Assembly (NCBI GenBank): GCA_026419775.2
Contig: JAOPGA020001283.1
Span: 1 to 26,265, forward strand
Length of the DNA stretch: 26,265 nucleotides
Direction: 5' to 3'
Source of the DNA: Acrasis kona
Lineage: Eukaryota > Heterolobosea > Eutetramitea > Acrasida > Acrasidae
Shown one piece after another: positions 8,436 to 17,612 of this stretch (its first letter is position 1; each line of letters starts with the position of its first letter). A model generated the notes under the pieces. That model ran no database searches. It saw only the letters and a program-made list of their open reading frames with translations, and had not been told where the DNA came from. A program made the translations under genes and the position numbers.

Positions 8436-11400
8436 TTACTACTGAAGGCGCTTTGAAGCTTCTTCCAACATTATCCTACGTGCTCAGCCTACACGATGCT
8501 CGAGTCAAACCAGCAGAGTCAGACGTAAGACTTCGCAACATTGTTCTATTAAATGTTGTGGTCGACAAGAAGAAAGTTGCTTTCCCGTTTGGCATTCTAA
8601 AGGATTCTACTCCGGTAATCATTTTTGGTTGGGATCTTATCAACTTGCTGCAATTGAACATTCCATTTGCGCAAGCAGAGGAGTTCAAACAATTGAACAA
8701 CCAGTATGTTGTCGAAGACGTAGACAACATGATTGAACAAGAGAAGAAGAAAGAGTCCGACGGTATAGAGTATCACCCTCAACATGCGGAACTCATGAAA
8801 AAGATTCAACATGCTATCGATGAGAATCTTAAGACCAAGGACCGACATAGCACTATTGGGGAGATTGCTATACATTTCGAAGACCCCTCAGACAGAGCTA
8901 AAGGCTCTTACAAAGCACAGTTCAGACTTAGCGATCGAGATGAAGAACTCATCGCTAAGGATGTCGAAACATGACTATCAGAGTCAATCATCGAAAAACA
9001 CGACGATCTTGCCGAACCAGAGAAAGACCATTTAGGTATTCCGGTGGGATTGTTCAATTCACGGGTTTTTAATATTTTTTCCGGAAGNAAGAATAGATCC
9101 ATTCACGACTTTATTAATATCAACGAGAAAACATGCGACGACACCAATGGCGTCCCTTCAACAGATTACGGATTCTCGGTTATTGCAAAGAAAGGAGCGA
9201 CGATTTATTCGAAACTTGACCTACGTTCGGCTTACCTACAAATCTTACTTCGACACAGCGACAGAGCCATAACAGCATTCACATTTCGTGGCGTTCGCTA
9301 TAGATTTATTACAGCCGCTCTTGGGTTAAAACATATACCAAGCATCTTTCAACGATTAATTCGTTCGTTGTTACAAGCACGTGGATGCAGTGAATTTACT
9401 CATAACCACATTGACGACGTAATTGTTCACAGCCTATCGTTGGAAGAACACGTAGAACATTGCATTAAAGTTTTGAATGCATTCACATCAGTCTCTTTGA
9501 CCATTGCTCCCAAGAAATGTTTTTTCTTCATGACTAAAGTACCTTACCTAGGGTATTTTCTTGAGGTGGGAGGATTCCGTCCAAACAACATCAAACTCTG
9601 CAACATGCTAGAATGGCCAAGACCAGATACCCGTAAGAAGATTCAGAGATTTTTGGGTACAGTTAACTTTTTCCGAAAGTTTGTTCCCAATATATCAAAC
9701 AAACTGAAGCCGCTCTTATCGGTTAGGGAAGAAAAATTCGATTGGACAGATGAAATGGAGAAATCATACCAAGAACTCTACTATCATTTGGTAGCAAAAG
9801 GTCCTTTCCTACATTTCCCGGTCAAAGATGTGAAACTAGAACTCGCAACAGATGCATCAGATTACGCCATCGGTGCCGCATTGTACCAAACCATCAATGA
9901 TGAGCAGCATTACCTAGGGTTCCATTCACGAGTACTTCAAGGCGCAGAAAAGAACTACATTATCGTAAAGAAAGAGATTCTGTCAGTAGTTTTTCATACT
10001 GAATACTACAGTCATTACCTTCTTGGTAGAAGATTTAATCTATGGGTTGACAACGAAGCAATTGTGTACATGTTCAAAATCAAGGATAATCCGAATTGCG
10101 AGAAAGTACGATTCCAGTTTGATGCCTTTCATTTAAAAGGAGCCTTGAACAGACTACCAGATCTTATGTCAAGAATCAACATGATTGAGGTCACCAACGG
10201 TAAATCAATGTCTGATGATGAGGTTAACAAGATTATCGAAGAAGCACATTCACGTGGACACTTTGGTGCAAGTATCATGTGCAGCCACATCACTATCTCA
10301 AGACAAATCGAAGGCATACCANACCTGTTCGACCGTTGCTTAAGTTACTGCAAGAAATGTAATGTGTGTCGACTAATGAACAATTACCGCGTCGGTTACA
10401 GTCCAATTGCCCCTCCAAAATCTCTATCAACTGGTAGAAAAATACACAGTGATATTTTTAAAATGAGATTAAGCAGAAGAGGTTACGAATACGTTCTTGT
10501 ATTAGTTGACGACTTTTCCAGATTCACTTGGTTAAAGCCAATACCTGCACGAGACAGTGATAACGCAGCCCGTTATGTTCTANAAGTATTTTCGTCATTC
10601 GGTTTCCCTCGTGATTTCAAAACCGATAATGGGGGAGAATTTGTGAGCGATTTAACAAAATCTATCGAAAAAGCTGCAGGAATCAAACACAACGAAATTG
10701 TTCCATACAATCACCACGCCAACGGTCTTGTTGAGATTGTTAACAGAACCGCAAGGAACACAATTTTAAAGAAATATCTGGAGGCTACAAACGATACTTT
10801 TGATTGGGATCTATTCGTTGCGCCAGCAATGTTAGACATTAATTCAAAAATTCACCCCAACACCAAATCATCGCCATTCGCACTCATGTTTGGCAGGCCA
10901 CCTTTTTTTTACAGGGGGAGAGGATAACTCGACTGATGAGTTATCAGATGAAGAAGCAGTTACCTGTGTTAAACAATTCTGGAATACGTTCAAACGAGAA
11001 GTCGTACCTCATGTCATGACAATCAAGAAAGGATTACACAAGAAGTCCAAGTACAGAAGAAAAATTAGTCAGTACAATGTCGGTGATCATGTCATGTGGA
11101 GTATACCAGAACTCAATGATAAATCTGTTCCAAGTTCTAGAGAACAACCAATATGAAATCAAAGGTAAGAAATATGCATTTAACGCTCTGAAGAAAATTG
11201 AATTGAAGCAAGGAGAAGAACTGCTGGATGAAGATAAAGAAGAAGAAGAGATTGAGCTAGACGAAGGTATAGATTATGTTAGAGATGAAGACAGCTCAGA
11301 CGAAAACGAAATTGAGGAAGAAGAAGATCAACAGCGTGTACCAGGAGTCGACATTCCTGAACAAATTACTCCAACGCTAGTCTCCAGCACACCTATCAGA

Positions 11401-11702
11401 CCAAGAAGACTGGTAAAAGCGCAGGCTCCAAAGCAAGTTATTCAAGTCCCTGTATCAACCACACCGATGCAAAGAAGGAAGCTTGTTGCCAAGGAACCTG
11501 TGAGTGGCGGAGTGTTGTAAGCCACAACTTACAATATTTAATTGATCTTTGAACTCTGAATACTCGTTGAATCTTCAACAACATATTTGAGGATCAATCA
11601 TATAAATACTCGGAATTCACTTTTAACACAATGCGAAATAATAATAAAAGATTGTTCTGGTCACTTACTTCTTACTTTAGTGCTCAGACCGAACTCTTTA
11701 CA
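8436..11702 (+). mobile_element. Ty3/gypsy-type LTR retrotransposon fossil, 5'-truncated and broken
   Basis: A pol region is recognisable. In order it has the end of an aspartic protease-like domain, reverse transcriptase (LDLRSAYLQI...), RNase H (LATDASDYAIGAALY), the integrase zinc-binding region, the integrase core and a very acidic C-terminal tail. The order RT-RNase H-integrase is that of Ty3/gypsy elements. A right LTR is present (11513-11702). No gag and no left LTR were found. The copy is broken: coding is spread over more than one frame with at least two or three breaks, and a few bases are ambiguous. Long stretches remain readable, so it is probably not very old, but without a paired LTR its age cannot be estimated. 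Confidence 0.88.
11513..11702 (+). repeat. Right LTR of the gypsy-type fossil
   Basis: It begins TGTTGTAAG immediately after the pol frame and ends ...TTTACA, giving TG...CA ends and about 190 bp. A 7-bp hairpin (TTGTAAG/CTTACAA) sits at its start and AATAATAAAAG near 11640 may serve for polyadenylation. No partner copy lies on the left, so the limits rest on the TG/CA ends and position only. Confidence 0.6.
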
Positions 11703-11761
11703 ATGAATAACCAGGACACCACAGTGGAGACATCTAACATTTTTCAATACATATAATTACT

Positions 11762-12132
11762 TTATTTCATTAAATTTTGTATACATAACTCTAAACTTCC
11801 ATCATATGCCACTGTATTGACCATCACACTGCTCATATGCAATTTCAATTTATTCAGAACTACATCTTCTTCAGGAACTGCTTCAAACAACTCTGAGATA
11901 GACACTTCAAACAAAATGTAGGAAATGCGCTTTGTATCCTTATAAGATAATGCTCGCTTCAATTCATACCAAAAGAAATCATCCTCATCTCCAACACATC
12001 TGGACAAGCATCCTGCATAAAGTAATATTACTAATGTAGGTGATTTTTGAATGGCATCTATAATTACGTTAATCAAATTCTCTCCATTTTTGATGTGGTG
12101 GACATTGCACCATGTAGTGTCTTTCCCATCTG
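11762..12132 (-). pseudogene. TIR-domain-like coding fragment
   Basis: The minus-strand frame carries DGKDTTWCNVHHIKNGENL, then AIQKSPTLVILLYAGCLS and FFWYELKRAL. This follows the TIR-domain pattern of a conserved W, an I..GENL..xI..AI..S helix, a LVILLS-type strand and a W.EL helix. TIR domains mediate Toll/IL-1R-type assembly or NAD cleavage. The frame is open to 12187, but TTTTTACAG just before 12132 looks like a splice acceptor, so the real exon probably starts there. An open segment further upstream (about 12145-12260, ...QIQLPEPPKIERMILYRW...) may be an earlier exon. I could not build a whole gene. The transposon at 12422 lies directly upstream and may have cut it off. Real but damaged gene: about 0.5. 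Confidence 0.5.
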
Positions 12133-12421
12133 TAAAAAGACAGACGATGCAAATGCACTTCCACAAGGAATGTTGTCTGACCTCCATCTATACAAAATCA
12201 TTCTTTCTATCTTTGGTGGTTCAGGGAGTTGAATTTGTTTGTGCACACAGGTCTTTTCTTTTTCTGTGCTTTATATTTACATCCTCTTGAAGTTGGGACA
12301 ACAATAATCAAATAATCAACACCAAGTGCCCAAGGTGTTGTTTGCAACATAAGGACCAATCCTATGTTCTTTAAAATTGTCGCAAAAACTTGCCATACAC
12401 ATATGATGCAATGTGATCAAT

Positions 12422-12439
12422 TAATAGACCTTTTTTAAA
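12422..12439 (+). repeat. Left terminal inverted repeat of the transposon
   Basis: TAATAGACCTTTTTTAAA, the perfect reverse complement of 15036-15053. It is followed by two GATTAACACC subterminal boxes, possible transposase or partner-protein binding sites. Confidence 0.9.
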
Positions 12440-12533
12440 CATGAATCGTTTACTCAACCAAAAATTGATTAACACCAATTTACATTCGATTAACACCAAG
12501 TATTTATAAACTTACACCATGTATTTTAAAAAA

Positions 12534-13612
12534 CTAATTTTTATTGATCAGAATTCCCTCTTTTTTCATACTAATATAATCGCCATATAGTTTTCTGAAG
12601 TTGTACATACCGCAACATATCACCACACATGCACATAACAATGGAACACCTTGTTTGAATTTACAGTCTTTTGAAGTAGTCCGTGGCTTCTTTAAAAAGC
12701 TGTTAACGTTCTCAATAAGTACTTGCTCATGCCTTGAAACCTTATCAAAAGTTTTTCTTGACTTTGAAATGAGCTGTTTACCTTTAAAACCTCCAACACA
12801 AAAATTTACATTGCTATAAGCACAGTCAGTAAGTGCAAAATCACTCCCAACTATTTTCTGAATTGTTCGACAGTTTCTAGCTTGAGTAGCATCATGAAGA
12901 TGCCCTGGAATGCCTGTTTCGACTGCAACTATGTACCCATTAAAATCAATAAGGATTTGAGACATTACACCATGGATTTTGTAGTGTCCATTATACCACA
13001 AATGCTGTCTTGTTTGTGGCTTGCTGAATGGATGTATTGTGCCATCAAGTATATACTTAATTTTTGTGCTTATAATTGAGTGGACATCACCAGTGGCACA
13101 GTGGGTNATGTATTGTACAAAATATTCCACAAGATGAGGGATCATTGTATGTATAGTTTTGGAAATGCAGAACTCCGATAATCCAAAAAGTGCAGATAAT
13201 AGCGAGTATGGTGGATAATGCACTATCCAAATCAAGATTAACAGTAACATGTTTTCAAACGACACACATCTAAACCATTAAATATGCGGTGAAAAGATAA
13301 TACTTACTTTAAGCCAGTTTTTTCAATCACCTCCTCCTTTATATGTCCGATATCATTCAAGACAATGTGGAATTGATCCTGTGATAAATGAGTCATTTTC
13401 CTATAAAGTCGCGGATTACTCTCGTATTTTTTGTAGCAATCCTGCCTTTGATAAGTTGTCCTTCTCCTCTTCCTGTTCTTCCCCCTTCCTTTGCCGTAAT
13501 TTGTCTTTGAGAGGGTTTGAATCTCATTTCCATAGTCTACTTGTGCCTCTTCTTCATCTATCTCATCAAGAATGTCGAGCGCAAGCAATGTTAGAATCTT
13601 GTTCTTGTCCAT
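12534..13612 (-). CDS. DDE transposase (DDE_Tnp_4, Harbinger/ISL2EU-like), one intron
   Basis: My spliced model starts at the ATG at 13610-13612, with exon 13308-13612, a 38-bp GT...AG intron at 13270-13307, and exon 12534-13269. The total of 1041 nt gives 346 residues. The N-terminal third has a Lys/Arg cluster (GKNRKRRRTTYQR) and a helix-turn-helix-like region. The catalytic core follows: D177 in LDGTIHP, GHLHDATQ near 224-231, D250 in LTDCAY and E288 in LIENVNSFLK, matching the DDE triad of IS5-like eukaryotic transposases. It cuts and pastes the element. One ambiguous base at 13107 leaves a residue unknown. With the intron removed no stop interrupts it, so the enzyme may be intact. The start is shared with a divergent promoter. 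Confidence 0.85.
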
Positions 13613-13750
13613 CAAGTATAGTTTTGTAATCTTTGTAAACAAGGAAGGAAAATCAAGGACACAAGGTTTCAGGGATGTAGAATTCCGCACAGAATTCCGT
13701 GTTCCTACAGAGTATAAAATGGAGTTCCTTAACTTCAAGTACAACAAAAT
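13613..13750. promoter_or_regulatory. Divergent promoter region inside the transposon
   Basis: 138 bp separate the two start codons, which face away from each other. The element must drive both genes from here. It contains AT-rich motifs such as GTATAAAATGG near 13713, a plausible TATA-like site for the plus-strand gene. Confidence 0.5.
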
Positions 13751-14926
13751 ATGACAAACACACCTACCGAACAAGCTCAAACCAGAGACAGACCAAAGCG
13801 ACCAAGGAATGTAATCAATTACGCTGATCTTGAAAAAGCGCTCAAACGCTCTAGAAAAAATGACGGCATACCAAATGAGAGCGATGACGAGGAGAAAGTC
13901 CACACTGATGATGAAGAAGACTTTGAAAATGAAGACGGAAATGAAGATGAAGTTGCAGAGGACGATGAGGAGCCTATCGACGAAATTGATGTTGACAGCA
14001 ATGACGAAGATAATGTTGAGGATGAGGATGAGGATGCCCAGAGTGAGGAGCCGACTAAAAAGCCTGCCACTAAAGCAAAGAAGAAAAAAACAAACAAAAC
14101 TTTACCAAAAAAATCAACAAAAGCGAAGGTAAAAGCTCCACTGACAAGGAAAAAGATCGCGGCAGATGATTCTCAGAAACTGGTTAAAGCCTACTTACAT
14201 CACAATCGAAACTATGAGCTGTTCTTCCAAGATCCTCAAGTTAAGAAGATCATGAAAAGTTATGGTAAGAGCCAAGAGAGTATTCAGGGTCACATTAAAA
14301 ACATCAACCGATCCAAGAACAAAAAGCAGACAACAGGGCGTGGCAATGCAAAAAGAGACAAGGTGATTGACAATATGGATAACATAGATTCTGGTAGTGA
14401 TGTGGAAGAACAGATTGTGTCAAGTAAGAAGCTGTCAGAGGCAGAAGCTATGATGGAGGAGGATGAGAAGAACGAAATGGCGCAATCAATCTCTAGCTCT
14501 GAAATCACTTCTGCTCAGAAATTTGAAGAGTGGTCCAAACAGAACCAAAACATGAAGCAGCTCCGACTAAAAGCTATTAAAGAGAAGGAGCAGCAAAAGA
14601 AGGATTTAGTAGAGAAGCAAAGAAACCAACAGATCGATCTCTCATGTAGTGATGACTTTAGAATGGTTTATCGCATGCAGCTGTTACAAATGATGCAGAA
14701 AATGATGCAACCAACACCTCCACCTACCAACCAAGAGTCCCCTATACAAGTAGCGTCTAGGTCCTCGAACAACACCGGCTCAAATTCGCAAGATTTGTTA
14801 TATTTAGAAGACAAAATTTCAAGATTAGACAATGACTTGACTGAGCGTCTTCGAAATGTTGAAGTAGAGAATCATGTTATAACTTCCAAACTAGATCAAA
14901 TTTTGGACACTTTGGCTTCAAAATAA
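13751..14926 (+). CDS. Acidic/basic coiled-coil accessory protein of the transposon
   Basis: A 391-residue protein. Residues 1-35 are basic, about 40-105 are almost pure Asp/Glu, and about 105-140 are Lys-rich (KKKKTNK, KSTKAK, LTRKK). A small helical region (about 140-175, LVKAYLHHNRNYELFFQDPQ) follows. The C-terminal half is Gln/Lys/Glu-rich coiled coil, ending with a leucine-spaced helix. It lies inside the inverted repeats, so it belongs to the element. Harbinger-type elements usually carry a second, Myb-like protein that binds DNA and helps the transposase enter the nucleus. I see no clear Myb repeat, so the role is inferred from position. The frame is whole and ends 127 bp before the right end. 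Confidence 0.75.
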   Translation: MTNTPTEQAQTRDRPKRPRNVINYADLEKALKRSRKNDGIPNESDDEEKVHTDDEEDFENEDGNEDEVAEDDEEPIDEIDVDSNDEDNVEDEDEDAQSEEPTKKPATKAKKKKTNKTLPKKSTKAKVKAPLTRKKIAADDSQKLVKAYLHHNRNYELFFQDPQVKKIMKSYGKSQESIQGHIKNINRSKNKKQTTGRGNAKRDKVIDNMDNIDSGSDVEEQIVSSKKLSEAEAMMEEDEKNEMAQSISSSEITSAQKFEEWSKQNQNMKQLRLKAIKEKEQQKKDLVEKQRNQQIDLSCSDDFRMVYRMQLLQMMQKMMQPTPPPTNQESPIQVASRSSNNTGSNSQDLLYLEDKISRLDNDLTERLRNVEVENHVITSKLDQILDTLASK

Positions 14927-15035
14927 AAATCTTTGTTAATTGTGATTTACACGTGTTAGTTTATAAACGCTCGGTGTTAATCTTTATTTACCTTCATTTA
15001 CACCGTCCAATTTTCATTTACAATTGAAATCGCTA

Positions 15036-15053
15036 TTTAAAAAAGGTCTATTA
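15036..15053 (-). repeat. Right terminal inverted repeat of the transposon
   Basis: TTTAAAAAAGGTCTATTA, the perfect reverse complement of 12422-12439. The subterminal boxes here diverge from the left end but keep GGTGTTAATC (14973) and GTTTATAAAC (14959). Confidence 0.9.
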
Positions 15054-15099
15054 GGTGGATAGAGGGTTAAAAATAAAATATGATAGAGATTGATTATGG

Positions 15100-15500
15100 G
15101 AGGTCCAAGGATAAGATCAGGTGGAGAAGAGTTGAGGCTCATTGATAGGTTGCGTGCCTACTAGAGGATTGCGGTCTGTTCATAGATATTATGTGTATTG
15201 TAATATATGGGTTGAGGTCCAAGAGGTCGCGGCCTAATGATATTGGATTGAGGTCCATTTGGCGGGTCGAGGCCCAAGGGGTTGCGGCCTAATGATATTT
15301 GGATTGAGGTCCATTGATTAGAGGTTGCAGATTAGATTGACTATTAGAGGATCGCGGTCCTTTAATAGATATTATTATAATTGTGAAAGGGGTTGAGACC
15401 CAGGAGGTTGCGGCCTAAAAGTATTGGATTGAGGTCCATTGATTAGAGGTTGTACAGGGTGAGCTACAAATATAGGGAGTTGAGGCTTCAATACTTCGGA
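15100..15500 (+). repeat. Degenerate minisatellite, purine-skewed
   Basis: Imperfect units combine GGATTGAGGTCCA, GAGGTTGCGGCCTAATGA and AGAGGATTGCGGTC. A long unit recurs at about 182-bp spacing (TAGAGGAT at 15162 and 15344) and a shorter one at about 56 bp (GCGGCCTAATGATATT at 15229 and 15285). No frame stays open. It starts about 50 bp beyond the transposon's right end and fills the gap before the gene duplicate. Confidence 0.75.
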
Positions 15501-15647
15501 TAGTGGTTGTTAGGATAAGGTGAGTAGATAGAATAGCAGTAGAGTCATGATCAGAAGAGATTTGATGTGATTAAAGGTGTGAAGTGAGGTGATGTATTAT
15601 CCATAGAAATAAACGTTATATTTGAACAACTCCTGATTGTAAAATTA

Positions 15648-15840
15648 TAATCTTGTCAACTTACAGAAACTCATGGAGCAAGCTGAGCTTGCGCGTTACT
15701 TCGCCTCGCTGCAATCAAACATTCAAAAGTTCTCAGAATCTGTTAAGAATATGTTATTTCGCAGGAAGAGTTGGTAAATGTGCAATGTGTGTTTCAAAAC
15801 AACAAAAGAACGAGAAGAACCGCTGGATGAAGATAAAGAA
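15648..15840 (+). pseudogene. Truncated duplicate of the gene at 16274, with a short retroelement-like patch
   Basis: 15648-15798 repeats 16251-16402 almost exactly, including the end of an intron-like stretch (TAATCTTGTCAACTTACAG) and the first half of the coding sequence. One base is missing near 15750, which breaks the frame, and the second half of the gene is absent. Soon after the homology ends, 15812-15840 matches 11213-11241 of the LTR fossil at 28 of 29 bases. The near identity means the duplication is recent. Confidence 0.8.
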
Positions 15841-15846
15841 TATTTT

Positions 15847-16151
15847 TTAATTCAAATATTTCTCAATTCCAAAGTTTTCCCTTGCGAAGCCGCGAAGAGT
15901 TGTTCTAACTCGCAGAGTCAAATCTACTTCCAAATCCTTATAGTCACTCTTAACCATGCCAACAAATGTTTCCCCATCAATCTCTTTATTCTTGAGTTTT
16001 GTTGCAACATCTTGGAGTTTTATATTTTCATTCAACATCTTGAACAGTTGATTTTTATCAATAGTTTTACATCCCTTACTCGCTACACCACCCACTACAA
16101 TAACGTGTTAAGTACTTTTGTTGTGTGACTTACACCTAATCTTTTTGACAT
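15847..16151 (-). CDS. Small SAM-like helical domain protein, one intron
   Basis: My model has exon 1 at 16136-16151 (ATG at 16149-16151), a 41-bp intron at 16095-16135 (GTGTAAG...TTGTAG, with ACTTAAC as a branch-like site) and exon 2 at 15847-16094, giving 87 residues. Residues about 20-83 resemble a SAM domain: LQDVATKLKNKEIDGETFV, then DYKDLEV and TLRVRTTLRGFA. SAM domains bind other SAM domains, RNA or lipids. A SAM-only protein of this size would act as a small adaptor. Without the intron the frame has no ATG, so splicing decides the start. The gene lies between the two copies of the duplicated block. Confidence 0.6.
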
Positions 16152-16273
16152 GATCATATGGTTTGTTTCCATCTCTGCCTCCTTTGTCATTTCTGTTCAC
16201 TATTAAACAAATTGTCATTTTTTTAAGTGGCTTTAAGGTTAAAAATTGTAATCTTGTCAACTTACAGAAACTC

Positions 16274-16558
16274 ATGGAGCAAGCTGAGCTTGCGCGTTAC
16301 TTCGCCTCGCTGCAATCAAACATTCAAAAGTTCTCAGAATCTGTTAAGAATTATGTTATTTCGCAGGAAGAGTTGGTAAATGTGCAATGTGTGTTTCAAA
16401 CAACCTTATATTCGATTGAAGATTGCAAACGGATATTAAAAAACCTGGACGCTGCAAGCAAAAAACCATATATGACCAAATTAAGCGAACTTGAATTAAG
16501 GTTTTACATGCTTGATCATGAATTAATCACTGTACAAAAGAAGAGAAACATTGTATAA
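16274..16558 (+). CDS. 94-residue alpha-helical hypothetical protein (intact parent of the duplicate)
   Basis: From the ATG at 16274 it codes 94 residues, mostly helical and mixed-charge (MEQAELARYFASLQSN..., ...LYSIEDCKRILKNLD, ...LSELELRFYMLDHELI). No known domain is recognised. The length and heptad-like leucines suit a small coiled-coil subunit of a larger complex. An intron-like acceptor (CAACTTACAG, ending 16267) stands just before AAACTCATG, so a further 5' exon or a 5'UTR intron is possible; I could not find a convincing donor. The first half is copied at 15648. The stop is followed by AATAAAG-type sites, and a minus-strand gene converges from the right. Confidence 0.6.
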   Translation: MEQAELARYFASLQSNIQKFSESVKNYVISQEELVNVQCVFQTTLYSIEDCKRILKNLDAASKKPYMTKLSELELRFYMLDHELITVQKKRNIV

Positions 16559-16627
16559 TAAGAAGTGTGAGCACGACTGTTAATAAAGAGTGCCTTTATA
16601 TTTAATTCATTACATTATTCTTTAAAA

Positions 16628-17329
16628 CTATCGCCTCGGCGGTGGCTTTTTGTTATATACTCTCAAGTCATCCAAATTTGTATTTTTCTTCATCCTGGCA
16701 ATCTTCAATTGATACAAGTCGTTAATGATGTTCGTCACGTTGACCGAAATCCCAGAAATACATCCGTAACAATACATATTGTTGATATCTCTGGCGGTAT
16801 CGATAAAGTATTCTACTACCTTCACTTGAATTTCGTTTAAAAAATACATCCTTTCCTCCAAGGTCAGAAGTGAATTTGTGGCAGGGAAGTGGTTTATAAG
16901 ATGTGATTCCAACTCAGTGGCAATGTAGCCCCATTTTGTTAGTAGGGTGACACAACTTAAAACGTCCTTGTTTGACTCCAAAATGCCAGCCTGCCTAAAT
17001 CTTTCCTTTAAAATGCTATCCGGTTCTCGATGTCCAGTTTGTTCTGGGGAAAGAAATTCCAATTCTATAATTTGTCTATGATTCTCTACAATAGACGATA
17101 AATAGGTGGGCTGCTCAGACAAGACGCTCGACGTGCTAGTATTTGTTGGAAATAACTTGTATGGTTGATTAATGTCAAAGTCCTCCTCATAGTCTTCGAA
17201 TTGATTCGGAGTATAGTGGTTGTTCGACCGCAAATCATGATTCGATTCGTCCAAATACTTCGAGTTTGTTAATCGACTAGGTTCTGATCGAACTCTCGAA
17301 CTTGGTGATCCCTTGTTCTTAGTAAACAT
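16628..17329 (-). CDS. Hypothetical protein, disordered N-terminus and helical C-terminus
   Basis: 233 residues, starting at the ATG at 17327-17329. Residues 1-75 are Ser/Asn/Asp-rich and probably disordered (KGSPSSRVRSEPSR). Residues about 85-220 look all-helical (ILKERFRQAGILE..., LLTKWGYIATELESHLI..., LTLEERMYFLNEIQVKVVEYF) and end in a basic PPPRR tail. I do not recognise a family. No signal peptide or membrane span is present, so it is probably cytosolic or nuclear. It is transcribed away from the secreted-protein gene at 17613, with which it shares a 283-bp upstream region. Confidence 0.65.
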   Translation of the reverse strand: MFTKNKGSPSSRVRSEPSRLTNSKYLDESNHDLRSNNHYTPNQFEDYEEDFDINQPYKLFPTNTSTSSVLSEQPTYLSSIVENHRQIIELEFLSPEQTGHREPDSILKERFRQAGILESNKDVLSCVTLLTKWGYIATELESHLINHFPATNSLLTLEERMYFLNEIQVKVVEYFIDTARDINNMYCYGCISGISVNVTNIINDLYQLKIARMKKNTNLDDLRVYNKKPPPRR

Positions 17330-17612
17330 TCATAACGCTGCGGTAGTTGTTTTACCGCCGTCAACTTGTCGTTTAAAAGGTTTACCTAACCGACAGCAAC
17401 ATTTTTACTACAAAAGAAGGTATTAATTAAAGCAACAAACTAATAATGGAATTGACATTCATGCAGCTCATGTTCATCACTAATACTATAGTAACTATGA
17501 TTCCAATAGATTGATTGATCATGTATTTATTTACTAATAAGGAACTGGTATTGAAATATACCAAACACAACACAATAAAAGAAAATGTTTGGGTCAGTGC
17601 TAAAACATAAAA
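17330..17612. promoter_or_regulatory. Shared divergent upstream region
   Basis: It separates two genes transcribed away from each other. A 6-bp inverted repeat GCGGTA...TACCGC (17340-17358, loop of seven) lies only about 10 bp upstream of the minus-strand ATG, so it would fall in that gene's 5' leader or core promoter. The rest is AT-rich. Confidence 0.45.

Larger units (their letters stand above)
12422..15053. mobile_element. Harbinger/ISL2EU-type DNA transposon, two divergent genes, apparently complete
   Basis: The 2632-bp element is bounded by perfect 18-bp terminal inverted repeats (TAATAGACCTTTTTTAAA). Beyond these the ends stay loosely inverted for about 100 bp, with GATTAACACC at 12467 and 12488 facing its complement at 14973, and a TTTATAAAC..ACAC motif on both sides. 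It encodes a DDE transposase on the minus strand and an acidic coiled-coil protein on the plus strand, starting head to head. The two-gene plan matches PIF/Harbinger and relatives. Depending on where the repeat is taken to end, the flanks show a TA duplication; a clean 3-bp TWA duplication, usual for Harbinger, is not seen. ISL2EU or another IS5-like group is therefore possible. Confidence 0.85.

Noticed and set aside
13304-13903. Long N-terminal extension of the transposase (about 100 residues upstream of the ATG at 13612)
   Set aside because: It begins with GTG, runs antisense into the partner gene and has no domain character.
13819-14097. Serine-rich antisense ORF
   Set aside because: It mirrors the Asp/Glu codons of the transposon partner gene.
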